From: Carya illinoinensis
Lineage: Eukaryota > Streptophyta > Magnoliopsida > Fagales > Juglandaceae
Assembly: GCF_018687715.1 (NCBI RefSeq)
Contig: NC_056752.1
Location: 52,422,653 to 52,486,652 of the forward strand
DNA: 64,000 nt
Direction of reading: 5' to 3'
Below are positions 13,861-24,142 of this stretch, piece after piece (the first letter of the stretch is position 1; every line of letters starts with the position of its first letter). The notes under the pieces were generated by a model that was given only the letters and a program-made list of their open reading frames with translations, was not told where the DNA came from and searched no databases. A program made the translations under genes and the position numbers.

Positions 13861-13906
13861 AAAGAAGAAGAAGAAGAAGAAGAAGAAGAAGAAGAAGAAG
13901 AAGAAA
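13861..13906. repeat. (GAA)n triplet microsatellite
   Basis: About 14 consecutive AAG/GAA units directly after an A-run. A purine-only strand of this length can form triplex DNA and is prone to length change. Confidence 0.9.
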
Positions 13907-14171
13907 GGCACAGAATTTATCTGTAGGATGCAGCATTCTCCTGCCAGCTGCAGAGTGCCCATGCCACGAATCCAACCGCCCGTGACTCGTTTAAAATCGA
14001 CCTCGTGAATAACAAGCAGCCATCATTACTTTTTCCGAGTACAAGCTGAAGAACTTTGTACCATTACTCACTCTCAAATCTGAGGCTCTTAAAGTATCCT
14101 TATCCTCATTTGCATAAATCGGCTTCAATTTTTGCTAATTCCCTGCTATTTCCTTTCAAATTGTTAATGTA

Positions 14172-14356
14172 GACGCATCTAAGGGAGATTTGGACAATGA
14201 GTAAGTTAGAAGTTAAAAAAATGTATTATTAAAATATTCTTTTTATATTTAAATTTAAAATATCAAATTATTTATTATATTTTATATAAAATTTTTAAAA
14301 ATTTATAATAATTAAATGGGATAAGTTGAGATCAACTCTAAATCCAAACAGATTTA
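14172..14356. mobile_element. AT-rich MITE-like element, copy 1 of a three-copy family
   Basis: The reverse complement of this block lines up by eye with 52452-52640: a TGTTTGG-type end, then ATTTAATTATTATAA, then a T-rich core with ATATTTTAATAATA. A third, more diverged copy lies at 60183-60378. Terminal inverted repeats are weak, so the class is uncertain. Confidence 0.5.
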
Positions 14357-14910
14357 AATATTCTAAATTGTATCATAGCTGCTGTTATGTGCATAGTTTC
14401 AAGAGGAATGTTTTATGCATTAATTACCAAATGAATGACTGCATAGTCAAAATTATAATTTTTTTTTTTTGTTTGATACACAATATATAAATACAATTAT
14501 CAATCCTGGACCTCCTGGCTAAGTGCTTGGTTAGTTCGATCTAAGGCATGATCTGTTGTGCTATGGGCATAGTTTCTTGGTGGGGAATGCTTCATTTTAG
14601 TTCCAAATTAATCTAATGTAATTGCAAACACTAGTAGTGTTGGGCGTAGTTTTTTATGATTAATGTCTTTGTCCTTTGTTTTTTCTTTGGCTCGTACATG
14701 TACACAAAATGCTTTACTTTTTTGTTGCTTTTCCTCTCAACCCATGTCGCATGCGCATACAATCTACTGGAAGGTGGGGCGCTCACAAACAAATGGTGGC
14801 ATGCACCAACCATGGTAGTTTCTGTTCATATGGTACGCATGCCTTCGTCAATGAACTCTGCAGCCCACAAGTCTTCCACATCTCCTATATGCTAGGGATC
14901 CTCAAAGACA

Positions 14911-14940
14911 ATCTCTCTCTCTCCCTCTCTCTCCCTCTAA
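14911..14940 (+). repeat. CT-rich tract upstream of MIR396
   Basis: Interrupted CT dinucleotide run (CTCTCTCTCTCCCTCTCTCT and on) about 65-75 bases before the MIR396 stem, on the same strand as the precursor. Confidence 0.85.
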
Positions 14941-15004
14941 GTCTTTTGTTCTCCATCTAACTAAATGTTAAAGATGGGTGAAGGTCATGAAGGTGTCACA
15001 AGTC

Positions 15005-15115
15005 CTTTCATGCTTTTCCACGGCTTTCTTGAACTTCATCTCCTTGACTCTCCTGTCCAGCATCTAGATGGAGCGCACGTACAAGTTCAAGAAAGCTGTG
15101 GGAGAACATGGTGAG
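15005..15115 (+). ncRNA. MIR396: MIR396 microRNA precursor
   Basis: The 5' arm at 15016-15036 contains CCACGGCTTTCTTGAAC, the miR396 sequence with G in place of the common A at mature position 7. The 3' arm at 15085-15105 (core GTTCAAGAAAGCTGTGG) pairs with it almost throughout, with a G:U at the variant base and one mismatch, and leaves the 2-base 3' overhang expected of a Dicer-like product. Pairing continues beyond the duplex (CATGCTTTT against GGAGAACATG); the intervening loop is about 48 bases. miR396 targets mRNAs of Growth-Regulating Factors, so restrains cell proliferation in leaves and other organs. I recall the same G-bearing variant in poplar miR396 members. The promoter and primary transcript ends cannot be placed; a CT tract lies just upstream. 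Confidence 0.93.
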
Positions 15116-15700
15116 CCTGGACTTTGCTTTGCATCCGGTTCTGGTTTTACCCTAATACTATTTTTCTTTAGATTTAAATTATCTAGACAGACTTTCTTTC
15201 TTGTATATAATTAATGGTTTGTATCTTTCTTCTTCTTCTTTTTTCTACCTTTTCTCTTTGGATAAGTTCTCATTTATTCTCTTCAAATTCCACACCCACT
15301 GTTCATTTATTTTGTTTCAATCCATGTTTCATTTCAAATAAAGGGTTCATTTGCTTACATCTTACACAAGTGAATACAATTCAATGAATCAAACGAGCTA
15401 GGATCGATGCGTCATGTGTTTATCTTTATGTATCTTCTTTTCATTTATCATCAGACAATGAAGTTCTTCCACATCATGTTTCTCTCTGCAAGAAAGAGCA
15501 TATTCTGGTTCATTAATGTTTTGTTGCACCAACCCTAACTCTATATGTAGCTTCAACTATATATTAATCAATCTAAACATTTTTTATTCTTTATTTCTCT
15601 TCATTATCTATTTCATTATTATTTTTACAAATTTATTTTCACTTGCCTAATGCTTTGTTTCATCTTTGCTTTTAGTGGTGAAAAAATCCCCTTAATTATA
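15116..15700. other. Intergenic, downstream of MIR396
   Basis: T-rich DNA that presumably includes the 3' part of the primary MIR396 transcript. I see no gene or repeat in it. Confidence 0.5.
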
Positions 15701-16122
15701 AGAGTACTCCCAATGGACGCTTCAAAATATAGTTTTTTTAAAAATATGAAAAAATTAAAAATTGTCGTTGCAGCCTTGGGTTTCTCAAATTTTTGTATAT
15801 TTTTTTGAAGTAATTTAAAACAAAACATACTTTTTTCTCTATTTTTTATGTTATATTTTGAATCAATGTTAATTTTAGTTTAATTTAAAATAGAACATAA
15901 TGTTGTGAGATTGTACACGGAGGATATTGCAAATATTAAAAGATGCGAGAATATTATTGATAGTTAGAAAAAATATTTGAAATGAATAAAAAATATTAAA
16001 AAGTATAACATTAAAATGATATGAAGAAAAATAGATAAGTTGATGTATGGTATATTGTTAAAAAAAAGGTTTTGATCATGCATTTTAAAAGATAAGATGA
16101 AGAATCTATTGGGAGTGTTCTA
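15701..16122. mobile_element. MITE-like element
   Basis: The ends are imperfect inverted repeats: AGTACTCCCAATGGA at the left against ATTGGGAGTGTTCT at the right. The interior is AT-rich and non-coding. TAAG occurs immediately outside both ends and may be a short target-site duplication. Such CTCCCAATGG-type ends are common in plant MITEs. Confidence 0.6.
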
Positions 16123-16960
16123 AGGGACGGAATTGGACATAGAATTCTCAAAAGTCTCAAAATTTGTTATAATTATATTCTCAAACATAACTCAATTAAC
16201 ACAAAATATTTTTCAATTTTAAATATTTAACTTTTTCATATAATCATTACCTAAAAATTATCCAAACACAAAAATCAATACTACTTTTACAAATTTCAAA
16301 ACAAAGCAAAAATAATAATAATAATAATAATAATACAAATTTTACAAACTTTAAAACAAAAATTATATTCAAAATTTTTTTTTTTTAACTTTATAATACT
16401 TTTATTCAACTTTTTCTTTCTTATTTTTCAAAACCCATGAATAAAACATTTTAAATCAAATAATAGTATTAACATAATTATGAAATGCTCTAAGTGTCCA
16501 AATAAGCTCTTAGTAATTATAAAAATATTTTCATAACATTCTTATTTTGAATTTTAATTTTTTATAGGTTATTTTTGTCATATTAAATGTGGATAGACGC
16601 ATTGCAATCACCCTAACATACGAGATAACATTGCAAATATTGAAATATACGAGATATTACAAATTGTTGGTAATTAATTAGAAGAAATATATAGAAATTT
16701 TTATTATAAATGAAATTTATATTCAAATGATATAGATATTAAATAGATAAAACTAATATATAAGTACGTATACGTAACAGCCATTAATTAAAATAGATAA
16801 AGTAACTTTTTCTTAGCTAAATAGATAAGAATTGGGAATGCTAGCTCTAAAAGCTCGATCGAGCGACTATTCCTATATCTAATATTATATATTTCAATGA
16901 GATAATTAAAACTTAAATCCACGATTCAAACTGGTGTATTAACAAGTTGGAAAAATATAG
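16123..16960. other. AT-rich intergenic region
   Basis: Holds an (ATA)n run at about 16310-16335 and long A/T stretches. I see no gene. Confidence 0.6.
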
Positions 16961-17113
16961 TTGCAAGTATAGTTGTGCACTAATCTGTGCACCAATGTGA
17001 TGTGATTGGTCAAAAAGTAGATTTTATTGAAAACAGTGTTAATTTAAATTTTAAGTATGAATAAATCAGTATTGGTACACAGATTAGTGTACAACTGTGC
17101 TTGTATGTAGCAA
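16961..17113. mobile_element. Short MITE with about 40-bp terminal inverted repeats
   Basis: The left arm includes GTTGTGCACTAATCTGTGC and the right arm the near-perfect reverse complement (CACAGATTAGTGTACAAC); the outer ends TTGCAAGTATAG and CTTGTATGTAGCAA also correspond. About 150 bp in all, with no coding capacity, so most of the element can fold into one long hairpin. The short AT-rich middle is the loop. Confidence 0.8.
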
Positions 17114-17689
17114 AACTCTAACAAGTTATATATAATCGGAGTAAAAAAGTAAATTTTTACATACTTATTTTGAATTAATTAAGTGAAAAATTAAAATTAA
17201 AATAAAAAACAATCCGACAAACAATATAAATAAATATTTAGAAGAACAAATAACGAAACTTGTTTTAGAGATTTTGAGAACTTTGTATGATTTATTTATT
17301 TATTTTATTTTATTTTAATAAAAATTTTACATATTTTATTAATATGATTAGATGATTCATTTTTTTAAATAAAAAATAATTATTTTAATTAATTACATCA
17401 ATTACTATATATAAAATATACTTAATTATAAGTATCATAACTCTATTTAATTCAGCGCAACATTTGGTGATAAAATGCGATGCAGTTACCGACTAAATTC
17501 CACGAAACACGGCAGCGCCGTTAAACGGAATCAAGTGGGATCCACAAAAGAAATCGAACGGTCCAAAATCCCCACCTTGAAGGTGGGGTGGGCTCTATTA
17601 AGATGGGTTCGGTGGTCCATCAAACAATTATTATTATTATTATTATTATAAATATATAATATTAAGATGGACCCCGATGACTAAAAGAG

Positions 17690-18085
17690 GTCCAAAATCC
17701 AAAAATCCAGCTATTTTTTTCTTTCCCTCGTTCAGATTTACTTCATTCGCCGCCTACCATTGTCCTTCCCATTCACGACAACCCCCACCCAATACAAAGA
17801 AAAGGAAAGAAATAAAAGAAGGCCTAGCCCCTTTAGGGTCCATTAGGGTTTTTTTTTTTTTGTTCTCAAAGCTCTGAACCTTCCATCCGTTCAAAAAAAG
17901 CTCAAGCCCATCAACTTCGTCTTCTACCTCCCTCTACTTCCTATTATTTGAAATTTAATTTTTTTTCTGAATATTTTTCATCTTTAAAATTTTAACAAAA
18001 CGAGACCAAAAATAACGAAATTTCAAAACCCTAGATTCGGAGTTTCATCGAGGGGTCTTTTCGATATACGGGTCCTCGTTTCATT
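17690..18085 (+). other. Presumed 5' UTR exon of the DAYSLEEPER-like gene
   Basis: A pyrimidine-rich, less AT-rich block ending in CATT|GTAAGA, a good donor site. It has no long frame opening with a plausible start. It would be joined across a 3.1-kb intron (18086-21203) to the coding exon, whose acceptor TTTTTTAG is at 21196-21203. The left edge (transcription start) is a guess. The layout matches a gene with an intron in its leader. Confidence 0.55.
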
Positions 18086-19167
18086 GTAAGAATTCCTGAC
18101 CTTTTTTCTTTAATTTGTCTTTTCTTTCATTGTTGATTGATTATGTTGAGTTTTTTGTTTCCTCTTCGTGTTTCTGTGATTATTGTGGCTCTTTTCGGTT
18201 ATTCAATTTGTTTTTGGCCGTGTGGTGGTTTTCATAGTTAGGTTTCTTGGTTTTTCCAAGTTATTGTTTCTAATCCATGTCTTGCTCTCTTGGTTCAGTT
18301 TCTGTAGCTTGTGTTGGAGAGTTTTAGGCCGATATATCCCTGTGTATGTATGTACTTATAGGTTCGACTGATTGCGAAGGGGATGATTGTGCCGTTTTAG
18401 GGTTTAGAGGTTTTAAGTTTGGGTTGAAGCTCGTTGCCGATCTGAGTTGCGAGCGTTTAGAACAAGCGTTTCTTTTGGAAGATGTTTGTAAACACCTAAA
18501 CTTCCTCCAAATTACTCTCTGTGGGGTCTAAAGATAGAAGTTTCTCCATAAGGGTCTTGAGATTCCATGGTTCGAGTAAATTAAAATATATGTCCAATGG
18601 GCTCCTTTTGATGGCCCAAAATATTCGCCGTGTCCAAAACACGAGATGAGTGCATATTTTGCCAAGTATCAATCTTCTCTACTGTATGCCAATGAAAAAT
18701 GGGGCTTTTATTTTTATTTTTAAGTGTATTTAATGACCAATCTGCCCCTGAGCTGTAGCTCAGGTGGTTATGGCATGAGATAGTGTTACATACAGAAGGC
18801 TCTGAATATTTTCGTCCCTTAAAAAAGAATAATGAAAAGAAGAATGGAACTATCAACTTGCATGGAAAGTGCTGAAATCGCTATTAACGTGCACATGTAT
18901 GCATTAAAGTTTTATAATTCTATTCTAACTAGTGTGTCCTAACTAGTGTGCTCATTAGACCTCTCTCTCAACAGCCAAACTCATTGTGATGTTTCTCTGC
19001 CCTGGCCAGTGGCCACGTTTGTGTCGAGCTTAAAGTCCAAGAATTAATTATCTATCCTTTTTTTAATTGTACATGACTCATTCACATCGACAATCACCCA
19101 TTCTACTAATATGGACATGTTGATTCTGCTATATTTATGACTATCTGTTCTGTTTTTTATAAGTATT

Positions 19168-19262
19168 TTTTTTTTTTTAATATACAACTTGGAGGGGGTT
19201 TCAAATCCAGGTTTTTCATTAGGAGAACCGGGCCATATGCCATCAGGCCATCAGACTCTTGG
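19168..19262 (-). mobile_element. tRNA-derived SINE
   Basis: Read on the minus strand: a tRNA-like head (GATGGCCTGATGGCATATGG), a B-box-like GGATTTGAAACCCCC, then TCCAAGTTGTATA and a terminal A-run. The order matches the tandem SINEs at 42306 and 42499, so this looks like a diverged member of the same family. Confidence 0.6.
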
Positions 19263-19959
19263 CTTTTTATGATAAGTATTTATGAGTAATCTTTTCTTGA
19301 CGTGCATTCATGCATGGTTATTCTGTCTACTTAGACTGGTATTTGACTTCTTAACATATTGGTCATCTATTTCTGAAGATTTGTGTAGCTTTTTATTTCT
19401 TAATCCAGGCATCATTTTACTTATTTGCAGTTTTTGAGATTGAGATAAATTGTTGAGAAAAGTTTTTTATTTTTATTTTTTTATAAAATAAATTGTTAAG
19501 AGAAGTTACTTGTAAATTTGGATTATTGTCTTGGAAAAAATATATAATGGTGGTTTATTGCTATGGCATTTTTTTCCTTTTACCTTTTCCTTTCATAGTT
19601 TATTTTATTACCTTTTCTTTTCTTTTCTCTTGCATCTGGATTATCAGCATGTTACGTTGAACTGCAACAGACTGGTCTTTAGTATCCCACTTCTCTGGGT
19701 TGTTCCCATAGATATTCTCACATCAACCATCTTTCTCAGACTTCTCAGTGTCAAATGATATATGTAACTTATTGTACATGAGTACATATTTCACCTTAAC
19801 TAGTTGTTTGAGAAATTATTTGTGTTCTATACCTTCCAAACTTTTTTATTTTTTATTTTGGCTTTAATGTGTTAATTCATCTTTCTAGATTCTAAAATTA
19901 GTCTTAATGACTTTTGTGCTACTTTCAGTAGCAATTAATTTTGTAATTTGGCTCTTTCT

Positions 19960-20038
19960 TGTATACTTCCTGCATACTCGGGCATTGCCTATTTACGTGG
20001 TTCGATAAAATCTCTTTTACCTATCAAAAAAAAAAAAA
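19960..20038 (+). mobile_element. LINE 3'-tail fragment
   Basis: Contains TTGTATACTTCCTGCATACT and GGGCATTGCCTATTTACG, then an A-run. It is the same L1 3' end seen at 3405-3486 and, reversed, at 3900-3990. Confidence 0.6.
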
Positions 20039-20469
20039 GGATTCTAAAATTATGTTGGAGCCTTCAGTTTTTTTCCCTTTCTGGAAATTACATTTTGCTC
20101 CTCCAAGCTACCTTTGTATTTTTATTCTGTATCATATACTACCAAAACTGCCAAATTGCACCATAAATGACCAGATTTTGGCAATTTGTCTCATCGATCA
20201 AGATTTGATTGTTAAGATCAATAAAAATGGGACATATAGCACAATAATAACAGTAGTATGTGGGTGAAAATTGCCAAAATCTGGTAGTTTATGGTGCAAA
20301 TTGACAACTTGAGTCGTTTAGGTTACACATTGAAAAAATACTGGTAATTGGGGATGCACAATAATGTAATCTGAGGCTTAACTGGCCCAAAAAGAATGCT
20401 GTCTTTTGCATCTGCATTTGCCCTGGGTCATTGATGAAAGGTCCCTCAAATCATTTGGAGGGAGTTGTA

Positions 20470-20600
20470 ATTTTTTTTCTTACTAGGCAATTCGGAGGGC
20501 ACAATAGGAGCCCTAGTAGGGGGATTGAACCCCAGCATTGTACCCCCATGGCTCGTAAAGACTGAGAGTAGTGCCATTTGGTCCATAGGCAATTGGCTAG
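20470..20600 (-). mobile_element. tRNA-derived SINE or retroposon
   Basis: Read on the minus strand: GGGGTTCAATCCCCCTAC (B-box-like), then a short body and an A-rich end. It lies in the DAYSLEEPER leader intron, antisense to the gene. Confidence 0.5.
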
Positions 20601-21216
20601 AGCTACTTGTAATTGAAACATCACTTATGTTCCTTAATTGAGAACTGTGGGCCACATGGAACTCAGGTCGTAGCTTCTTCGTTTTTAATGTGACAAATTT
20701 GATTTGTGGTTATTATTGTTTAAGAGGATGAAATAATTGGAATTAATAGCAAATTAGTGGGATTGGTTTGAATATTGAATCCTGTTGATGTACATGGGGT
20801 CATCTTTCAAAGCCTTACCACTTGTTATCTACTGCAGGATCACAGCTGATCCTTTGATCCCTTTTCTTTTTTCAAAGACATTCATTTCTTTCAATTATAT
20901 GCTTTCTCACGTTCAAGGGTTAACTCATTTTGACATGTTCATGCGGGAGGCCAGAGGATGAATCCTTTTTGATCGTGTGTACCATATATCTTCATTACAC
21001 AGAATGCACATTGTCCTTTTGCTTTGAAACGGTGCACAATTGGTTGGGTTCTTTGTGAAATATGGCTGTTGAATGCCAAATTATGATAATTATCCTCTTT
21101 TTACCTATGATAGTAGTGCATATTTTACACCAAATATATTTTTCTTCACTGTTGAATATCAACTTATTCATGCCCTTTCTAATGCCATGCTCTTACTTTT
21201 TAGGACACCACCTTCC

Positions 21217-23262
21217 ATGGAGATAGATTACCCAAATACTCCCACTGAGAACTATGAGCCACTGTGTTCAGAAGCTCCACCTAATAAGCGTAGGAGAAAG
21301 AAGTCTATTGTCTGGGAACACTTCACAATAGAAACTGTTGGACCTGGATGCACAAGGGCATGCTGTAAGCTGTGCAAAAAGTCTTTTGCATACATTACTG
21401 GTTCAAAGCTAGCAGGCACTAGCCACCTTAAACGACATATTGCCTTGGGAATCTGTCCAGTATTCCGCCAGAAAAATCAGCAATCTCCATATACTCCAGG
21501 CTCCAGAACTGGGGGTACTGGAAGTGGTACTGATCCACCAAAAAAACGTCACCGAGCAACTCATGGATTGGCAAGCATCCCTTTTGATCAAGACCGTTGC
21601 AGCAAAGAGATTGCTAAGATGATCATGCTGCATGACTATCCACTTCACATTGTGGAACATGCCGGTTTCAATGACTTTATTCGGACTCTTCAACCTCAGT
21701 TTAATAATCTGAGCTTCAAAACTGTTCAGGAGGATTGTGTGGCTGTGTACCTAAAGGAGAAGCAAAGCCTACGGAATCTTATAAGTGGAATTCCTGGATA
21801 TGTCAGCCTTACATTGGATTTATGGACTTCAAATCAAACTTTAGGCTATGTTTTCCTAACAGGGCATTTCATTGATGGTGATTGGAATCTACAGCGTCGG
21901 ATCCTTAATGTCGTTATGGTACCTTCTCCTGAATCAGACTATGCTTTCAATCAAGCGGTTGTGGCCTGCCTATCTGATTGGCATTTAAAGGGTCGGCTGT
22001 TTACCCTTGCAGTGGATCAATCCTTTTCAAATGAAACTTCAATGGGAAATTTAAGAGGCCTTCTTTCTGTTAGGAATCCACTCATGCTCAATGGTCAGTT
22101 ACTGATAGGAAACTGCTATGCTCGAGTCCTTAGTCGTCTTGCACAAGATGCGCTGGGGGCAATGAGGGAGACAATCCAAAAACTTCGGGAGAGTGTTAAG
22201 TATGTGAATACTTCAGAATCACATAAAGAGAAGTTTATTGAGCTGAAGCAACAACTTCAAGTCCCTAGCTCAAAGGACCTTTCAATCGACGACCAAACTA
22301 AATGGAACACAACTTACCATATGCTAGTAGCTGCCTGTGAATTAAAGGAAGTCTTCAATTGCTTGGATACCGCTGATCCTGATTACAAGATATCTCCATC
22401 AATGGATGAGTGGAAACGGATAGAAACTCTCTGCACATACTTGAAGCATTTGTTTGATGCAGCTAACATCTTAACTAGCCCAAGCTATCCGGCTACCAAT
22501 ACATTTTTCCTTGAAGTTTCTAAACTTCAAATAGAGCTGACACATGCAGCCACGAGCCAGGATCCCTTTGTTAGCAACTTGATCAAACCTTTACAAGAGA
22601 GATTTGATAAATATTGGAAAGATTGCTACCTGGTATTAGCGATAGCTGTAGTTTTGGATCCAAGGTTCAAAATGAAGTTGGTGGAGTTCACCCTGACCAA
22701 GATCTACGGTGAGAACTCTGACTCATGGATGAGGGCTGTTAAGGATGGTGTTCATGAACTCTTTCTAGAGCACATTGCGCAAGCACTTCCTCTACCGGCA
22801 CTTGAAGAAGGTAATGAGGGTATCACCAAAACAGAGACACAGCAAGAAGGATCTCAAGAAGGAAACCATGTTTCTACCGTGGACGGGCTTTCAGATTTTG
22901 AAACCTATATCAATGAGATCACAAGTAGCCAGCACATGAAGTCAGAACTAGATCAGTACCTGGAAGAGTCTCTTTTGCCTCGCGCACAAGAATTTGACAT
23001 TTTAGATTGGTGGAAATTAAACAAACTGAAGTACCCAACCTTATCAAAAATGGCTTCTGATGTTTTGTCGATACCAGTTTGTACTGTTTCCCCCGACTGT
23101 GTCTTTGACACTGAAGTAAGAAAGATGGATAACTACAGGAGTTCGTTGCATCCTGCGACACTAGAGGCCCTTATTTGTACCAAGGATTGGTTTCAGTCTG
23201 GATCATCATCATCACAGTCATCAACTCATGTTTCTAATGCGATTGTGAAAATGGAATTTTAG
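21217..23262 (+). CDS. DAYSLEEPER: Zinc finger BED domain protein DAYSLEEPER-like (domesticated hAT transposase)
   Basis: Single coding exon, 681 residues, close to Arabidopsis DAYSLEEPER. Order: a basic patch (KRRRKK, about residue 25), a BED zinc finger (WEHF, then CCKLC and HLKRH, about residues 33-80), the hAT core with LDLWTSNQTLGYVFLTGHF (about 205) and TKWNTTYHML (about 365), then the C-terminal dimerisation region (LDWWKLNKLKYPTLSKMA, about 600). The usual SERVFS motif of active elements is replaced by VSPDCVFDTEV, as in DAYSLEEPER, and no terminal inverted repeats flank the gene. In Arabidopsis the protein binds DNA and is needed for normal development; it no longer transposes. Start chosen at 21217 because a splice acceptor (TTTTTTAG) lies 14 bases upstream; the frame stays open farther left, but only through intron. 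It converges with HUS1 downstream. Confidence 0.93.
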   Translation: MEIDYPNTPTENYEPLCSEAPPNKRRRKKSIVWEHFTIETVGPGCTRACCKLCKKSFAYITGSKLAGTSHLKRHIALGICPVFRQKNQQSPYTPGSRTGGTGSGTDPPKKRHRATHGLASIPFDQDRCSKEIAKMIMLHDYPLHIVEHAGFNDFIRTLQPQFNNLSFKTVQEDCVAVYLKEKQSLRNLISGIPGYVSLTLDLWTSNQTLGYVFLTGHFIDGDWNLQRRILNVVMVPSPESDYAFNQAVVACLSDWHLKGRLFTLAVDQSFSNETSMGNLRGLLSVRNPLMLNGQLLIGNCYARVLSRLAQDALGAMRETIQKLRESVKYVNTSESHKEKFIELKQQLQVPSSKDLSIDDQTKWNTTYHMLVAACELKEVFNCLDTADPDYKISPSMDEWKRIETLCTYLKHLFDAANILTSPSYPATNTFFLEVSKLQIELTHAATSQDPFVSNLIKPLQERFDKYWKDCYLVLAIAVVLDPRFKMKLVEFTLTKIYGENSDSWMRAVKDGVHELFLEHIAQALPLPALEEGNEGITKTETQQEGSQEGNHVSTVDGLSDFETYINEITSSQHMKSELDQYLEESLLPRAQEFDILDWWKLNKLKYPTLSKMASDVLSIPVCTVSPDCVFDTEVRKMDNYRSSLHPATLEALICTKDWFQSGSSSSQSSTHVSNAIVKMEF

Positions 23263-24142
23263 GTTTGGGTCCCATGTCCTTGCTTTTTTATGGTATTTAG
23301 GTCTTTAACAATCGTATCTCTCTGCCCCTCTATGCATGGGATTTTTACAGTTCAGGATTTTATGGTGTCACACTCTAGGCCGCGCTTGTATAATTCTTGG
23401 AATTAACTGAATTACGTGCAAGATGCCTCTTTCGCTTTAACGTTATTATGATTCTTTTAACGCTTTGTCCATGTTTGGTTAGATTTGTATATATGGGTAT
23501 GCATGTATTCAAACAGCCTCTCAATAATTTCATATGATTTTTTCCTCTTTGCTAATGGCTCGGAGAGGCAGATAGAATTAGGTGCAGCCTCCACCGCTGT
23601 GGTCCCTTGCCACTTTCTTTCTTCTGAACATAATGGCGAGGAAGATGTATGAGCAAGCCACTCTTTCATGAAGAGGGATCGGTGGTGGAAGGTGGGGGGA
23701 TATTGCTGGCAGGAGCGGAATCAATGCTCAGCCTGTTTTATGTCAAAGAAGCACGATAGAAGAACTGCATTTCTGTATGCCAAACAGCAATGTTCCAGAC
23801 AACCCGAATCCTTTATCAGATGACTAATACTAGAATGTCCGGAACGGGACAGGTAGAATGGAAATTATGGAATCAATGTTATGGCAAAAATCTGGGAATC
23901 TGCAAACTGTTGACATCTTCTCTTCATTTTCCTGTCGCGTAAATCGTAATCAGGACTTACAAAAACCGGCATGAAAAAGAAGTAATATATTGACAAGAGA
24001 GAGAAGCACGGCAGACACATAGTGACGGTGTACTACGGAGCCCCCTCCAACTGTGAATCGCAATCGGTCGATATATATCATACTAACCATTATACCTAAA
24101 GCCATTGAACCTATCATCCATAGACGGTGATCTCATTTTCCT
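23263..24142. other. Convergent 3' region between DAYSLEEPER-like gene and HUS1
   Basis: Holds the 3' UTRs of both converging genes. I see no further gene; short frames at 23457-23669 are not credible. Confidence 0.6.

Larger units (their letters stand above)
13588..14900. other. Gene-free region upstream of MIR396
   Basis: Contains a GAA triplet run (13861-13906), a MITE-like AT-rich repeat (14172-14356), and a less AT-rich block at 13915-14165 that could be promoter or primary-transcript sequence for MIR396. Short frames at 14631-14960 do not resemble proteins. A CT tract lies at 14911-14940. Confidence 0.6.
18086..21203 (+). other. Leader intron of the DAYSLEEPER-like gene, with retroposon remnants
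   Basis: Non-coding. It contains a tRNA-like SINE fragment (18746-18790), two minus-strand SINEs (19168-19262 and 20470-20600) and a LINE 3' tail with A-run (19960-20038). The small open frames inside it do not resemble proteins. Confidence 0.55.

Noticed and set aside
21073..21216. 48-residue N-terminal extension of the DAYSLEEPER-like frame
   Set aside because: It runs across a strong splice acceptor (TTTTTTAG at 21203) and reads as AT-rich intron; the family starts at the chosen Met.
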